A stretch of DNA of 64,000 nt from Modestobacter excelsi (GTDB lineage Bacteria; Actinomycetota; Actinomycetes; Mycobacteriales; Geodermatophilaceae). Shown in pieces: positions 37,850 to 46,325 of the stretch. Every line of letters begins with the position of its first letter. Position 1 is the first letter of the stretch. A model generated the notes under the pieces. It saw only the letters and a list, made by a program, of their open reading frames with translations, made no database searches and had not been told where the DNA came from. The stretch covers positions 47,008-111,007 of the forward strand of contig NZ_SJEX01000007.1 of assembly GCF_005930495.1 (NCBI RefSeq). Reading direction: 5' to 3'. The position numbers were made by a program, and so were the translations under genes.

Positions 37850-37879
37850 TTGAGTTAGCTCAAAGCTACTGTTGTTAGC
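37850..37879. promoter_or_regulatory. probable TetR operator region
   Basis: Contains TTGAG-TTAG-CTCAA (37850-37863), the overlapping TAGCT-CAA-AGCTA (37856-37868) and two GTTAGC copies exactly 20 bp apart (37854 and 37874). It lies 23-52 bp upstream of the hydrolase-tetR pair and is notably AT-rich for this genome. Confidence 0.55.
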
Positions 37880-38001
37880 CATGGCCGTCAAGCAGCCGGA
37901 ATGCCGTCCATGGACGCCCGCAGTAGCCTTCGGCGGATCGGTCGTCATGCCCCACCATGCCGATGTCGGAGAACCCGGCTCGACCTCCACGAGGTGACGC
38001 A

Positions 38002-39828
38002 ATGGGAGCAGCACCCCCCACCGAGCTCAAGAAGGGCCTCAAGCAGCGGCACCTCACCATGATCGCCATGGGTGGCGTGATCGGTGCGGGGCTGTTCGTC
38101 GGCTCGGGCACGGTGATCGCCGGCGCCGGCCCCTCGGCCTTCCTGACCTACGCCATCACCGGGGTGCTGATCATCCTGGTGATGCGGATGCTCGGCGAGA
38201 TGGCGACCGCGAACCCCTCCACCGGCTCCTTCGCCGACTACTCGCGCACCGCGCTGGGGGGCTGGGCGGGCTTCTCCGTCGCCTGGCTCTACTGGTACTT
38301 CTGGGTGATCGTGATCGGCTTCGAGGCCGTCGCCGGGGCGAAGGTCCTGCAGTACTGGATCGACGCCCCGCTGTGGTTGATGTCGCTGCTGCTGATGAGC
38401 CTGATGACGGTGACCAACCTGTTCTCGGTGTCCTCGTTCGGCGAGTTCGAGTTCTGGTTCGCCGGCATCAAGGTCGCTGCCATCGTCGTGTTCATCGCGC
38501 TGGGCACGCTGTTCGTGCTCGGCGCCTGGCCCGACCGATCACTCGACTTCAGCAACCTGACCAGCCACGGCGGCTTCTTCCCGCTCGGCATCGGCGCCAT
38601 CTTCTCCGCCATCGTGGTGGTGATCTTCTCGATGGTCGGCGCTGAGGTGGCCACCATCGCGGCCGCGGAGTCCCCCGACCCGGGCCGGGCCATCGCCCGG
38701 GCCACCAACTCGGTGATCATGCGGATCGCCGTCTTCTTCGTCGGGTCGATCTTCCTGCTGGCCGTGATCCTGCCGTGGAACTCCGCCGAGCTCGCCGCGT
38801 CGCCCTACGTCGCCGCCTTCAAGCTGATGGGCATCCCCGGCGCCGACCACATCATGAACGCGGTGGTGCTTACCGCCGTCCTGTCCTGCCTCAACTCCGG
38901 CCTCTACACGGCGTCGCGGATGCTGTTCGTGCTGGCCGCCCGGCGCGAGGCCCCGCTCGCGCTGATGTCGGTCAACCGGCGCGGCGTGCCGATGGCGGCG
39001 ATCCTCACCTCCACCGTGGTCGGCTTCCTCTGCGTGATCGCGGCCGCGGTGTCGCCGGACACGGTGTTCTCCTTCCTGCTGAACTCCTCCGGCGCCGTGA
39101 TCCTCTTCGTCTACCTGCTGATCGCGATCTCGCAGATCATCCTGCGCACCCGCACGGCGCCGGAGAAGCTCACCGTGCGGATGTGGGCGTTCCCGGTGCT
39201 GTCCGTCCTCGTCGTCGCGGCGATCCTCGCCGTGCTGGTGCAGATGGCTCTCGACGAGGACGCCCGTACCCAGCTGGGGCTGAGCCTGGGGTCCTGGGCG
39301 GTCGTGGTGGTCCTGTACTTCGCCACCAAGCGGCTGCACCGGGCGCCGAACGTGGTGGCTCCGGTCCCCGCCGGGGCGGAGGCGCCCGCCGAGCGGGTCC
39401 TGGTCCTGGCCAACGAGACGGTCAACGGCGAGGAGCTGCTCGACGAGCTGCGGTCGATCGACCGCGCGCGCAAGGCCGAGTACTTCGTCTGCGTGCCCGC
39501 CAACCCGATCGACACCGGTCAGGCCATGCACCGGGGTGCGGTCTACATCTGGGAGGCCACCACGGAGGCCGCGCAGGCGCGGCTGGACCGGACGCTGGAG
39601 ATCCTGCGGTCGGAGGGCCTGCAGGCCGACGGCGCCCTGGGCACCTACAAGCCGTTGCGGGCGCTGGCCGATGCGGTCGCCAAGTTCCACCCCGACCGGC
39701 TGGTCATCTGCACCCTGCCCGAGGAACGCTCGGCCTGGCTGCGCTACGACGTGGTGGACCGCGCCCGGGAGGCCTACGACATCCCGATCACCCACGTGGT
39801 CGTCGAGTCCGTGCACGTCGGTGTCTGA
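38002..39828 (+). CDS. APC-family amino-acid permease with C-terminal Usp-like domain
   Basis: 608 aa from the ATG at 38002 with GAGG 7 bases upstream. Residues ~10-450 form about 12 membrane segments of the GabP/amino-acid permease type (GLKQRHLTMIAMGGVIGAGLFVGSG, EMATANPSTGSFADYSR, NSGLYTASRMLF). After residue ~465 follows a soluble ~145-residue domain (ERVLVLANETVNGEELLDEL...RLVICTLPEERSAWLRYDVVDRAREAYDIPITHVVVES) resembling universal stress protein folds. Substrates could be GABA, beta-alanine or similar amines, in line with the aminotransferase at 41956. Confidence 0.88.
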   Translation: MGAAPPTELKKGLKQRHLTMIAMGGVIGAGLFVGSGTVIAGAGPSAFLTYAITGVLIILVMRMLGEMATANPSTGSFADYSRTALGGWAGFSVAWLYWYFWVIVIGFEAVAGAKVLQYWIDAPLWLMSLLLMSLMTVTNLFSVSSFGEFEFWFAGIKVAAIVVFIALGTLFVLGAWPDRSLDFSNLTSHGGFFPLGIGAIFSAIVVVIFSMVGAEVATIAAAESPDPGRAIARATNSVIMRIAVFFVGSIFLLAVILPWNSAELAASPYVAAFKLMGIPGADHIMNAVVLTAVLSCLNSGLYTASRMLFVLAARREAPLALMSVNRRGVPMAAILTSTVVGFLCVIAAAVSPDTVFSFLLNSSGAVILFVYLLIAISQIILRTRTAPEKLTVRMWAFPVLSVLVVAAILAVLVQMALDEDARTQLGLSLGSWAVVVVLYFATKRLHRAPNVVAPVPAGAEAPAERVLVLANETVNGEELLDELRSIDRARKAEYFVCVPANPIDTGQAMHRGAVYIWEATTEAAQARLDRTLEILRSEGLQADGALGTYKPLRALADAVAKFHPDRLVICTLPEERSAWLRYDVVDRAREAYDIPITHVVVESVHVGV

Positions 39829-39858
39829 CGGTCGAACCCGCCCCGGCGGACCGACCCG

Positions 39859-40761
39859 ATGACCACGGTGATCGGCCTCGCGCCCAACGAGCGGGGCGCT
39901 GCGGCCGTGCACCTGGGGTCGATGCTCGCCCGCTCGTCCTCCGACGACGTGGTCCTGGCCACCGTGGTCCCCACCCCGTGGCCGCCGAACCCCCTCCGGA
40001 TGGACGCCGCGTTCCTCGCCCACCAGGAGAAGGCGGCCCAGGAGGCGCTGGCGCTGGCGCTGACCCAGATCGGTCCCGACCTCTCCGTCGAGCTGGTCAG
40101 CCACCCAGCCCGCTCGGTGTCCTCCGGGCTGCTCGACGTGGCCCGGGACCGGCGCGCCACCGTGGTGGCGCTGGGCTCGTCCTCGACCGGCCTGCTGGGA
40201 GTCGTCTCGCTGGGTGGGGTCGCCGAGCGGATCCTGCACAGCGCCGACATCCCGGTGACCCTGGCGCCCCGGGGCTTCGACACCGGCACGACCAACGCCC
40301 GGATCTCCCGAATCACGGTCGCCTTCGGGCGGGCGGACAAGGACAGCGACCTGCTGCTGACCGCCGCCAGGGTGGCCGCGGACATCGGGGCGAGCCTGCG
40401 GGTGGCGTGCTTCGCCGTCCGGCCGTTGACCGCTGCCGCGGGGAGCATCGAGCCCTCCGCGGAGGGCCTGGTGGTCGGCGAGTGGGCCACGGGACTGGAG
40501 GCCGACGTCCGGCAGGCACTGCACGCCGCGCCCGGCGGAGCGGCGACCCGGGTGGACGTCGTGGTGGGTCGCGGTGGGACGTGGGCCGAGGCCCTCACCG
40601 ACATCCCCTGGGGCAGCGGTGAGGTGCTCGCCGTCGGGACCAGCAGCTCAGCGGTCAGCCGGTTCTTCCTGGGGTCGCACGCCTCCAAGATCGTGCGGAA
40701 CTCCCCCGTGCCGGTGTTCCTGTGGCCCCGCGCGATGCCCCGGCCCACGACCGGGGGATGA
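39859..40761 (+). CDS. universal stress protein, tandem UspA domains
   Basis: 300 aa with two Usp repeats (about 1-140 and 150-295). The second half of the first repeat (VVALGSSSTGLLGVVSLGGVAERILHSADIPVTLAP) and of the second (VLAVGTSSSAVSRFFLGSHASKIVRNSPVPVFLWP) each carry the G-2x-G-9x-G-like nucleotide motif. It follows the permease by 30 bp, and the permease itself ends in a related domain, so it may act in regulating that transporter. Soluble, cytoplasmic. Confidence 0.88.
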   Translation: MTTVIGLAPNERGAAAVHLGSMLARSSSDDVVLATVVPTPWPPNPLRMDAAFLAHQEKAAQEALALALTQIGPDLSVELVSHPARSVSSGLLDVARDRRATVVALGSSSTGLLGVVSLGGVAERILHSADIPVTLAPRGFDTGTTNARISRITVAFGRADKDSDLLLTAARVAADIGASLRVACFAVRPLTAAAGSIEPSAEGLVVGEWATGLEADVRQALHAAPGGAATRVDVVVGRGGTWAEALTDIPWGSGEVLAVGTSSSAVSRFFLGSHASKIVRNSPVPVFLWPRAMPRPTTGG

Positions 40762-40769
40762 GCGCCGGC

Positions 40770-41900
40770 TCACCGTGCCGCGAGCAGGACGGCGGGGTCG
40801 GTGTGCGGCAGCTGGTGCGCCTCGGCGACCGGCTGGCTGACGAGGTCTCCCCCGACCGTGCTCAGCCCCAGCCGCAGCGCGGGATCGGTCTTGGCCGCCC
40901 CGACGACGCCGTCCCGCGCGACCCGGACGAGGTAGGGCAGCGTCGCCGAGGTCAGCGCGAGGGTCGAGGTGCGGGCGACCGCCCCCGGGATGTTGGCCAC
41001 GCAGTAGTGGACGACCCCCTCCTCGACGTAGGTGGGGTCGGAGTGGGTGGTCGGCCGGCTGGTCTCGAAGCAGCCGCCCTGGTCGATGGCGATGTCGACG
41101 ACCACGCTGCCCGGCCGCATCGTGGCGATCATGTCCCTGCTGACCAGCTTGGGTGCCTTGGCGCCGGGCACCAGGACCGCACCGATCACGACGTCGGCCT
41201 CGGCGACGTAGGCCGCGGTCCGCGCCCGGTTGGGGGTGACCAGGTCCAGCCGCCCGCCGAAGATGTCGGACAGGTAGGCGAGCCGGCTCGGGTTGGTGTC
41301 CAGGACCCGGACGATGGCCCGCATGCCCAGCGCGATCTTCGCCGCCTCGGTCCCGGCCACGCCGCCGCCGATGATGAGGACCTTCGCCGCGGGTGTCCCC
41401 GGGACGCCGCCGAGCAGGATGCCCGCTCCCCCGGCGGGGTTCTCCAGGTGGTGCGCGGCGGCCTGCACGGCCATCCGGCCGGCGACCTCGCTCATGGGGG
41501 TCAGCAGCGGGAGCCTGCCGTCGGCGGTCTGCACGGTCTCGTAGGCGATGGAGTCGATCCGCCGCTCCAGCAGGAACTCGGTCACGCCGCGGTCGGCGGC
41601 CAGGTGCAGGTAGGTGAACAGCTGCTGGCCCGCACGGAAGCGGTCGTACTCCGCGGGCACGGGCTCCTTGACCTTGACGACCAGGTCGGCGGCGGCGAAC
41701 ACCTCCTCGGCCGTCGGCACCACCTTCGCGCCGGCGGCGGCGTACTCGTCGTCGGGGAAGCGGGAACCGGCACCGGCACCGGCCTGCACGAGGACCTGGT
41801 GCCCGTCGTGCACCAGCTCCACGACGCCGTCGGGGGTGAGTGCCACCCGCCTCTCGTTGTCCTTGATCTCGCTCGGTACACCGACGACGAGCGCGCTCAT
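40770..41900 (-). CDS. ald: alanine dehydrogenase
   Basis: 376 aa from the ATG after AAGGAGA. N-terminal MSALVVGVPSEIKDNERRVALTPDGV, catalytic Lys in VKVKEPVPAEY and His in FTYLHLAAD, NAD motif VLIIGGGVAGTEAAKIALGM, and VVDIAIDQGGCFETSRPTTHSDPTY are all diagnostic. Interconverts alanine and pyruvate plus ammonia. Follows a pyruvate-type aminotransferase (55-bp gap), where it would recycle alanine to pyruvate and release ammonia, as known for taurine- and beta-alanine-degrading bacteria. Confidence 0.95.
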   Translation of the reverse strand: MSALVVGVPSEIKDNERRVALTPDGVVELVHDGHQVLVQAGAGAGSRFPDDEYAAAGAKVVPTAEEVFAAADLVVKVKEPVPAEYDRFRAGQQLFTYLHLAADRGVTEFLLERRIDSIAYETVQTADGRLPLLTPMSEVAGRMAVQAAAHHLENPAGGAGILLGGVPGTPAAKVLIIGGGVAGTEAAKIALGMRAIVRVLDTNPSRLAYLSDIFGGRLDLVTPNRARTAAYVAEADVVIGAVLVPGAKAPKLVSRDMIATMRPGSVVVDIAIDQGGCFETSRPTTHSDPTYVEEGVVHYCVANIPGAVARTSTLALTSATLPYLVRVARDGVVGAAKTDPALRLGLSTVGGDLVSQPVAEAHQLPHTDPAVLLAAR

Positions 41901-41955
41901 GGCGGATCTCCTTCCGTGGTTGGCCCTCCTCGATGGGAGAGGCGCCTCGTGGTCG

Positions 41956-43350
41956 TCAGAGCAGGTCCTGGGCCTGGACCAGCGTCTGCCGCAGGACCTG
42001 CTCGATCTCGTCGAACTCCGGCTGACCGCAGATGAGCGGCGGAGCGACCTGGACGACGACGTCACCACGGTCGTCGGGGCGGCAGTACAGGCCGTTGTCG
42101 AACAGCGCGCCGGGGAGGAAGCCGCGGACGAGGCGCTCCCGCTCCGCGGCGTCGAACGTCTCCCGGGTCGCCTTGTCCTTGACCAGCTCGACGGCCCAGA
42201 AGTAACCGTCACCGCGGACGTCACCGACGATCGGCAGGTCCAGCAGCTTGCTCAGCGTCGCGCCCAGGGCGGCCTCGTTGTCGAGCACCCGCTGGTTGAG
42301 CCCCTCGTCCTCCATGAGGTCGAGGTTGGCGAGCGCGACCGCCGCCGACACCGGGTGGCCGCCGAAGGTGTAGCCGTGCGGGAACGCGACGCCGGGGCGC
42401 AGGAACGGCTCCACGACCCGCTCCGAGGCGATCATCGCGCCGATCGGGCCGTACCCGGAGCTCATCCCCTTGGCGCAGGTGATCAGGTCGGGGGTGTAGC
42501 CGAACTTGTCGCAGGCGAAGGTCGCACCGTGCCGGCCGAAGGCGCAGATGACCTCGTCGGAGACGAGCAGCACGTCGTGCCGGTCGCAGATCTCGCGGAC
42601 CCGGTCGAAGTAGCCCGGTGGCGGCACGAGGCAGCCGCCGGAGTTCTGCACCGGCTCGAGGAACACCGCGGCGACGGTGTCGGCGCCCTCGAAGAGGATC
42701 GCCTCCTCGATCCGGTCGGCAGCCCACAGCCCGAAGGCCTTCGGGTCCTCGGCGAACTCCGGGTGGCGGTAGAGGTTGGTGTTGGGCACCCGGAAACCGC
42801 CCGGGGTGAGTGGTTCGAAGTCCTTCTTCATGGCGGGCAGCCCGGTGATGGCCAGGGCGCCGTGCGGGGTCCCGTGGTACGCGACCGCCCGGCTGATCAC
42901 CTTGTGCTTGCCCGGCTTGCCGATCAGCTTGAAGTACTGCTTGGCGGCCTTCCACGCCGACTCCACGGCCTCTCCCCCGCCGGTGGTGAAGAAGACCCGG
43001 TTCAGGTCGCCGGGCGCGAGGTCGGCGACCCGCTCGGCCAGCTCGGCCTGCACCGGCGTGGTGTACCCCCACACCGGGAAGTACGCGAGCTCGGCGGCCT
43101 GCTTCGCGGCCGCCTCGGCCAGCGCGCGGCGGCCGTGCCCGACCTGGACGACGAACAGCCCGGACAGGCCGTCGAGGACCTTCCGGCCCTGGTTGTCCCA
43201 GATGTAGGCGCCCTCCCCGCGGGTGATGACCGGGACGGGGATCTCCGGGTGGCGGCCCTGACGGGCGAAGTGCATCCACAGGTGGTCCGCTGCCCGGGCC
43301 GCGGTCGCGTCCGGGATCCCGGCCGGGGGCTGCTCGATCGAGGTGGTCAT
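41956..43350 (-). CDS. class III omega-aminotransferase (pyruvate type)
   Basis: 464 aa. Fold-type I class III: EGAYIWDNQGRKVLDGLSGL, FTTGGGEAVESAWKAAKQYFK, AYHGTPHGALAITG, Asp in LLVSDEVICAFGRHG and PLP-Lys in LITCAKGMSSGYGPIGA. Closest by pattern to beta-alanine/taurine/putrescine:pyruvate aminotransferases. With alanine dehydrogenase behind it and an amine-type permease nearby, it likely starts catabolism of an imported omega-amino acid or amine. The exact donor is not determined. Confidence 0.88.
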   Translation of the reverse strand: MTTSIEQPPAGIPDATAARAADHLWMHFARQGRHPEIPVPVITRGEGAYIWDNQGRKVLDGLSGLFVVQVGHGRRALAEAAAKQAAELAYFPVWGYTTPVQAELAERVADLAPGDLNRVFFTTGGGEAVESAWKAAKQYFKLIGKPGKHKVISRAVAYHGTPHGALAITGLPAMKKDFEPLTPGGFRVPNTNLYRHPEFAEDPKAFGLWAADRIEEAILFEGADTVAAVFLEPVQNSGGCLVPPPGYFDRVREICDRHDVLLVSDEVICAFGRHGATFACDKFGYTPDLITCAKGMSSGYGPIGAMIASERVVEPFLRPGVAFPHGYTFGGHPVSAAVALANLDLMEDEGLNQRVLDNEAALGATLSKLLDLPIVGDVRGDGYFWAVELVKDKATRETFDAAERERLVRGFLPGALFDNGLYCRPDDRGDVVVQVAPPLICGQPEFDEIEQVLRQTLVQAQDLL

Positions 43351-43462
43351 GCGGTGCTCCTCGTGGCGTCGGATCGGACGAGCTGTGCCAGCAGTCTGCG
43401 GACCCGTGAGCTCGTTGTCACCCGGCGGCCTGGGGCGCCCGGCCCTCGCCGGTGCTCGTGCT

Positions 43463-43497
43463 GGAGGCGGGCCGCCCGCTCCGGGCGACCCGCCTCC
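43463..43497 (-). terminator. strong hairpin terminator after SDR gene
   Basis: GGAGGCGGG-C-CGCCCG pairs with CGGGCG-A-CCCGCCTCC: 15 bp with one internal mismatch and a CTC loop, about 70 bp beyond the SDR stop codon. Confidence 0.75.
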
Positions 43498-43567
43498 GAC
43501 CTGTGTTGCCGGGCCGACAGGACGTGCACCTGCGACCCCCGTGAGCGGCAGATCCCCGCGGCGGTGG

Positions 43568-44329
43568 TCAGTGCATGTGGGATCCGCCGTTGACGTCGTA
43601 GGTCGCCCCGGTGATGTAGCCGGACTCCTCCCGGCACAGGTAGGTGATCAGGTCGGCGACGTCGGCGACGCTGCCGTTCCGGCCGACGGGGACCCCGGCG
43701 ATGAGCTCCGCCTTGCGCCCGCCCTCCAGGGCACCGCCGGTGATGTCGGTGTCGATCAAGCCAGGGGCGACGGCGTTCACGGTCACCCCGTGCGGCCCGA
43801 GTTCGCGGGCCAGCGCCCGGGTGAAGCCGAGCTGGCCGGCCTTGGCCGCCGAGTAGGCCACGCCGCCGAAGACACCGCCGCCCCGCTCGGCCGACACCGA
43901 GGAGAGGAAGACGATCCGGCCGAAGCCGCGCTCGGCCATCCCCGCGGCTGTACGCCGGGTGACGTTGAAGGCGCCCCGCAGGTTCACCGCGACGATGCGG
44001 TCCCACTCCTCGCCGCTGACCTCGAGGAACGGGGTCGGCGAGGTGATGCCGGCGTTGTTGACCAGGGCGCCGACCGGTGGCACGGCGCCGTCCAGGACGG
44101 TCAGGGCGTCCTCGACGGACGGTTCGTCGGTGACGTCGCACCCGACTCCGACGGTCGCGACGCCGTGCCGCTCGGCCACCTCGTGGGCGGCGTCCTTGGC
44201 GCTGGCCTCGTCCAGGTCGAGGACGGCGATGTTCCAGCCCGCGGCAGCGAGCGCGTGGGCGGTGGCGCGGCCGATGCCGCGGGTGGAGCCGGCGCCGGTG
44301 ACGACGGCGGTGAGGTCGGACACGGACAT
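43568..44329 (-). CDS. short-chain dehydrogenase/reductase
   Basis: 253 aa from the ATG preceded by GGAGGACCACC. Classical SDR: cofactor motif TGAGSTRGIGRA, Asp in LDLDEAS suggesting NAD(H), NNAG, active-site Ser (LSSVS) and YSAAKAG. Similar to FabG/glucose or sugar-alcohol dehydrogenases. Last gene of the MHS transporter > split transketolase > SDR operon, so it probably oxidises a polyol or keto-sugar that the transketolase then uses, or reduces its product. Confidence 0.9.
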   Translation of the reverse strand: MSVSDLTAVVTGAGSTRGIGRATAHALAAAGWNIAVLDLDEASAKDAAHEVAERHGVATVGVGCDVTDEPSVEDALTVLDGAVPPVGALVNNAGITSPTPFLEVSGEEWDRIVAVNLRGAFNVTRRTAAGMAERGFGRIVFLSSVSAERGGGVFGGVAYSAAKAGQLGFTRALARELGPHGVTVNAVAPGLIDTDITGGALEGGRKAELIAGVPVGRNGSVADVADLITYLCREESGYITGATYDVNGGSHMH

Positions 44330-44375
44330 GGTGGTCCTCCAGGAGTGGGTTCGGATGGGCAGGTGAGGTGGTCGG

Positions 44376-45428
44376 TCAGGCCGTGGCGGGGACCGGGTCG
44401 GCGGCCCAGGCGCTGGGCTGGTCACCGCTGGTCCCGCCCAGTTCAGCGCGGACCCTGGTGACGAGCGCGTCGGTGGACAGCCCGTACCGGTCGTGCAGGG
44501 TGGGCAGGGCGCCGGCAGCGAGGAACTCGTCGGGCAGCGCGACGGGGACCACGCGGGCCCCGACCCCGGCGAAGGCGAGCGTCGAGGCGACGGACTCGGC
44601 CAGTCCACCGATGACGCTGTGGTTCTCGCACGTGACGACCAGCCGATCGGTGCGCGCCGCGCGCAGGATCGCGGCGGTGTCCAGCGGCTTGATGGTCGGC
44701 ACGTGCAGGACGGCGACGTCGACGTGGTCGGCCGCGAGCCGCTCCGCGGCCTGCAGCGCGCGCATGGTCATCAGGCCGGTGGAGATGAGCACGACGTCCC
44801 GACCGGTGCGCAGCTCGGCGGCCTTGCCCAGCTCGAAGCGGTAGTCGTACTCGTCCAGCACGGTGGGCACCGCTCCGCGGAGCAACCGGAGGTAGGTGGG
44901 CCCGGGTGCGGCCGCGAGTGCCGGCACGGCCTGCTCGATGTCCACCGAGTCGCACGGGTCGACGATGGTCAGGTTCGGGCAGCCGCGGAGGATCGCCAGG
45001 TCCTCGGTGGCCTGGTGACTGGGCCCGTACCCGGTCGTGAGCCCCGGCAGTGCGCCCACGACGTTGACGTTCAGCCCCGGCTCGGCGATGTCGAGGCAGA
45101 GGAAGTCGTAGGCGCGCCGGGTGGCGAACACCGAGTACGTGGAGGCGAAGGGCACCAGGCCCACCTCTGCCATCCCGGCGGCGGCGCCCAGCATGACCTG
45201 CTCCGCCATCCCCATCTGGAAGAAGCGGTCGGGGTGGGCGTCGCGGAAGACGTGCATGTCGGTGTACTTGGCCAGGTCGGCCGACAGCCCGACGATCTCC
45301 GGGCGCTCCTCGGCCAGGCGGTTCAGCGCATGCCCGAAGGGGGCGCTGGTGGTGCGTTGCCCCGGGTCGGCGAAGGAGGCGATCATCGCCGAGGTGGTGA
45401 GCTTCTTGCGGCGTGCGGTGCTGGTCAT
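44376..45428 (-). CDS. transketolase, C-terminal subunit
   Basis: 350 aa. Contains the pyrimidine-binding and C-terminal domains of transketolase (PFGHALNRLAEERPEIVGLSADLAKYT, RFFQMGMAEQVMLGAAAGMA with the catalytic Glu, VPFASTYSVF, GPSHQATEDLAILRGCPN, LVVTCENHSVIGGLAESV). It begins in a four-base overlap with the N-terminal half-gene. Split transketolases are usual in catabolic sugar operons rather than in the core pentose-phosphate pathway. Confidence 0.92.
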   Translation of the reverse strand: MTSTARRKKLTTSAMIASFADPGQRTTSAPFGHALNRLAEERPEIVGLSADLAKYTDMHVFRDAHPDRFFQMGMAEQVMLGAAAGMAEVGLVPFASTYSVFATRRAYDFLCLDIAEPGLNVNVVGALPGLTTGYGPSHQATEDLAILRGCPNLTIVDPCDSVDIEQAVPALAAAPGPTYLRLLRGAVPTVLDEYDYRFELGKAAELRTGRDVVLISTGLMTMRALQAAERLAADHVDVAVLHVPTIKPLDTAAILRAARTDRLVVTCENHSVIGGLAESVASTLAFAGVGARVVPVALPDEFLAAGALPTLHDRYGLSTDALVTRVRAELGGTSGDQPSAWAADPVPATA

Positions 45429-46300
45429 CGGGCCAGTCCTTCCTGGAGCTGGTCGCGGGCGATCTGCCATTCGGCCTCGTCGACCCGCATGAAGTGGGCC
45501 TTCTCCCGGTTCTCGAGCAGCGGCACGCCGCAGCCGATGCGGGTGTCGCAGATCAGCACCGACGGCGAGCCGCGGTGCCTCCGGATCTCGTCGAAGGCGG
45601 CGACGAGCACGGCGACGTCGTTGCCGTCGACCCGCAGCGCGTGCCAGCCGAAGGCGCGCCACTTGTCGACGAGCGGTTCGGTGCGCAGCACACCGGCGGT
45701 GGGGCCGTCGGCCTGCAGGGCGTTGACGTCGACGATCGCGGTCACGTTGTCCAGGCCGTGGTGGGCGCAGGCCATCGCCGCCTCCCAGGTGGACCCCTCG
45801 TCCAGCTCGCCGTCGGAGAGCAGGTCGAACACCTGCGCCTCGTTGCCGAGGTGCCGCAGGCCCAGGGCCATGCCAGTGGCCACCCCGAGTCCGTGGCCGA
45901 GCGAGCCCCCGGAGATCTCCATGCCCGGCGTGTAGGACGCCATCGCCGACATGGGCAGCCGGGAGTCGTCGGAGCCGTAGGTCTCCAGTTCCTGCAGCGG
46001 GATGATGCCGGCCTCGGCCATCGCGGCGTACGCGGCGATCGCGTAGTGCCCGATGGAGAGCAGGAAGCGGTCCCGGTCGCGCCAGTGCGGGTCCTCCGGC
46101 CGGAAGCGCAGCTGGTCGGTGTAGACCACGGCGAGGACGTCGGCCACGCCGAGCGCCTGGCCGATGTACCCCTGCCCCTGCACCTCCCCCATGTCGAGTG
46201 CGTTGCGCCGGATCCGGGAGGCGGCCTGGCGGATCCGCTCCACCCGCTCGGACCGCTGGTCCGTGCCGGCCGGGGCCTGCGGTGATGAGAGTGCGGTCAT
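45425..46300 (-). CDS. transketolase, N-terminal (ThDP-binding) subunit
   Basis: 291 aa. Diphosphate-binding half: IRRNALDMGEVQGQGYIGQALGVADVLAVVY, LSIGHYAIAAYA, GSLGHGLGVATGMALG, and the GDG-type Mg/ThDP motif in SDGELDEGSTWEAAMACAHHGLDNVTAIVDVN. The motif reads SDGE, the usual form in split enzymes. Works with the next gene as an alpha2beta2-like enzyme to move a two-carbon ketol unit. Sugar substrate unknown. Confidence 0.92.
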   Translation of the reverse strand: MTALSSPQAPAGTDQRSERVERIRQAASRIRRNALDMGEVQGQGYIGQALGVADVLAVVYTDQLRFRPEDPHWRDRDRFLLSIGHYAIAAYAAMAEAGIIPLQELETYGSDDSRLPMSAMASYTPGMEISGGSLGHGLGVATGMALGLRHLGNEAQVFDLLSDGELDEGSTWEAAMACAHHGLDNVTAIVDVNALQADGPTAGVLRTEPLVDKWRAFGWHALRVDGNDVAVLVAAFDEIRRHRGSPSVLICDTRIGCGVPLLENREKAHFMRVDEAEWQIARDQLQEGLAR

Positions 46301-46325
46301 GACGTGCTCCTCGTCGTCAGTGGGG

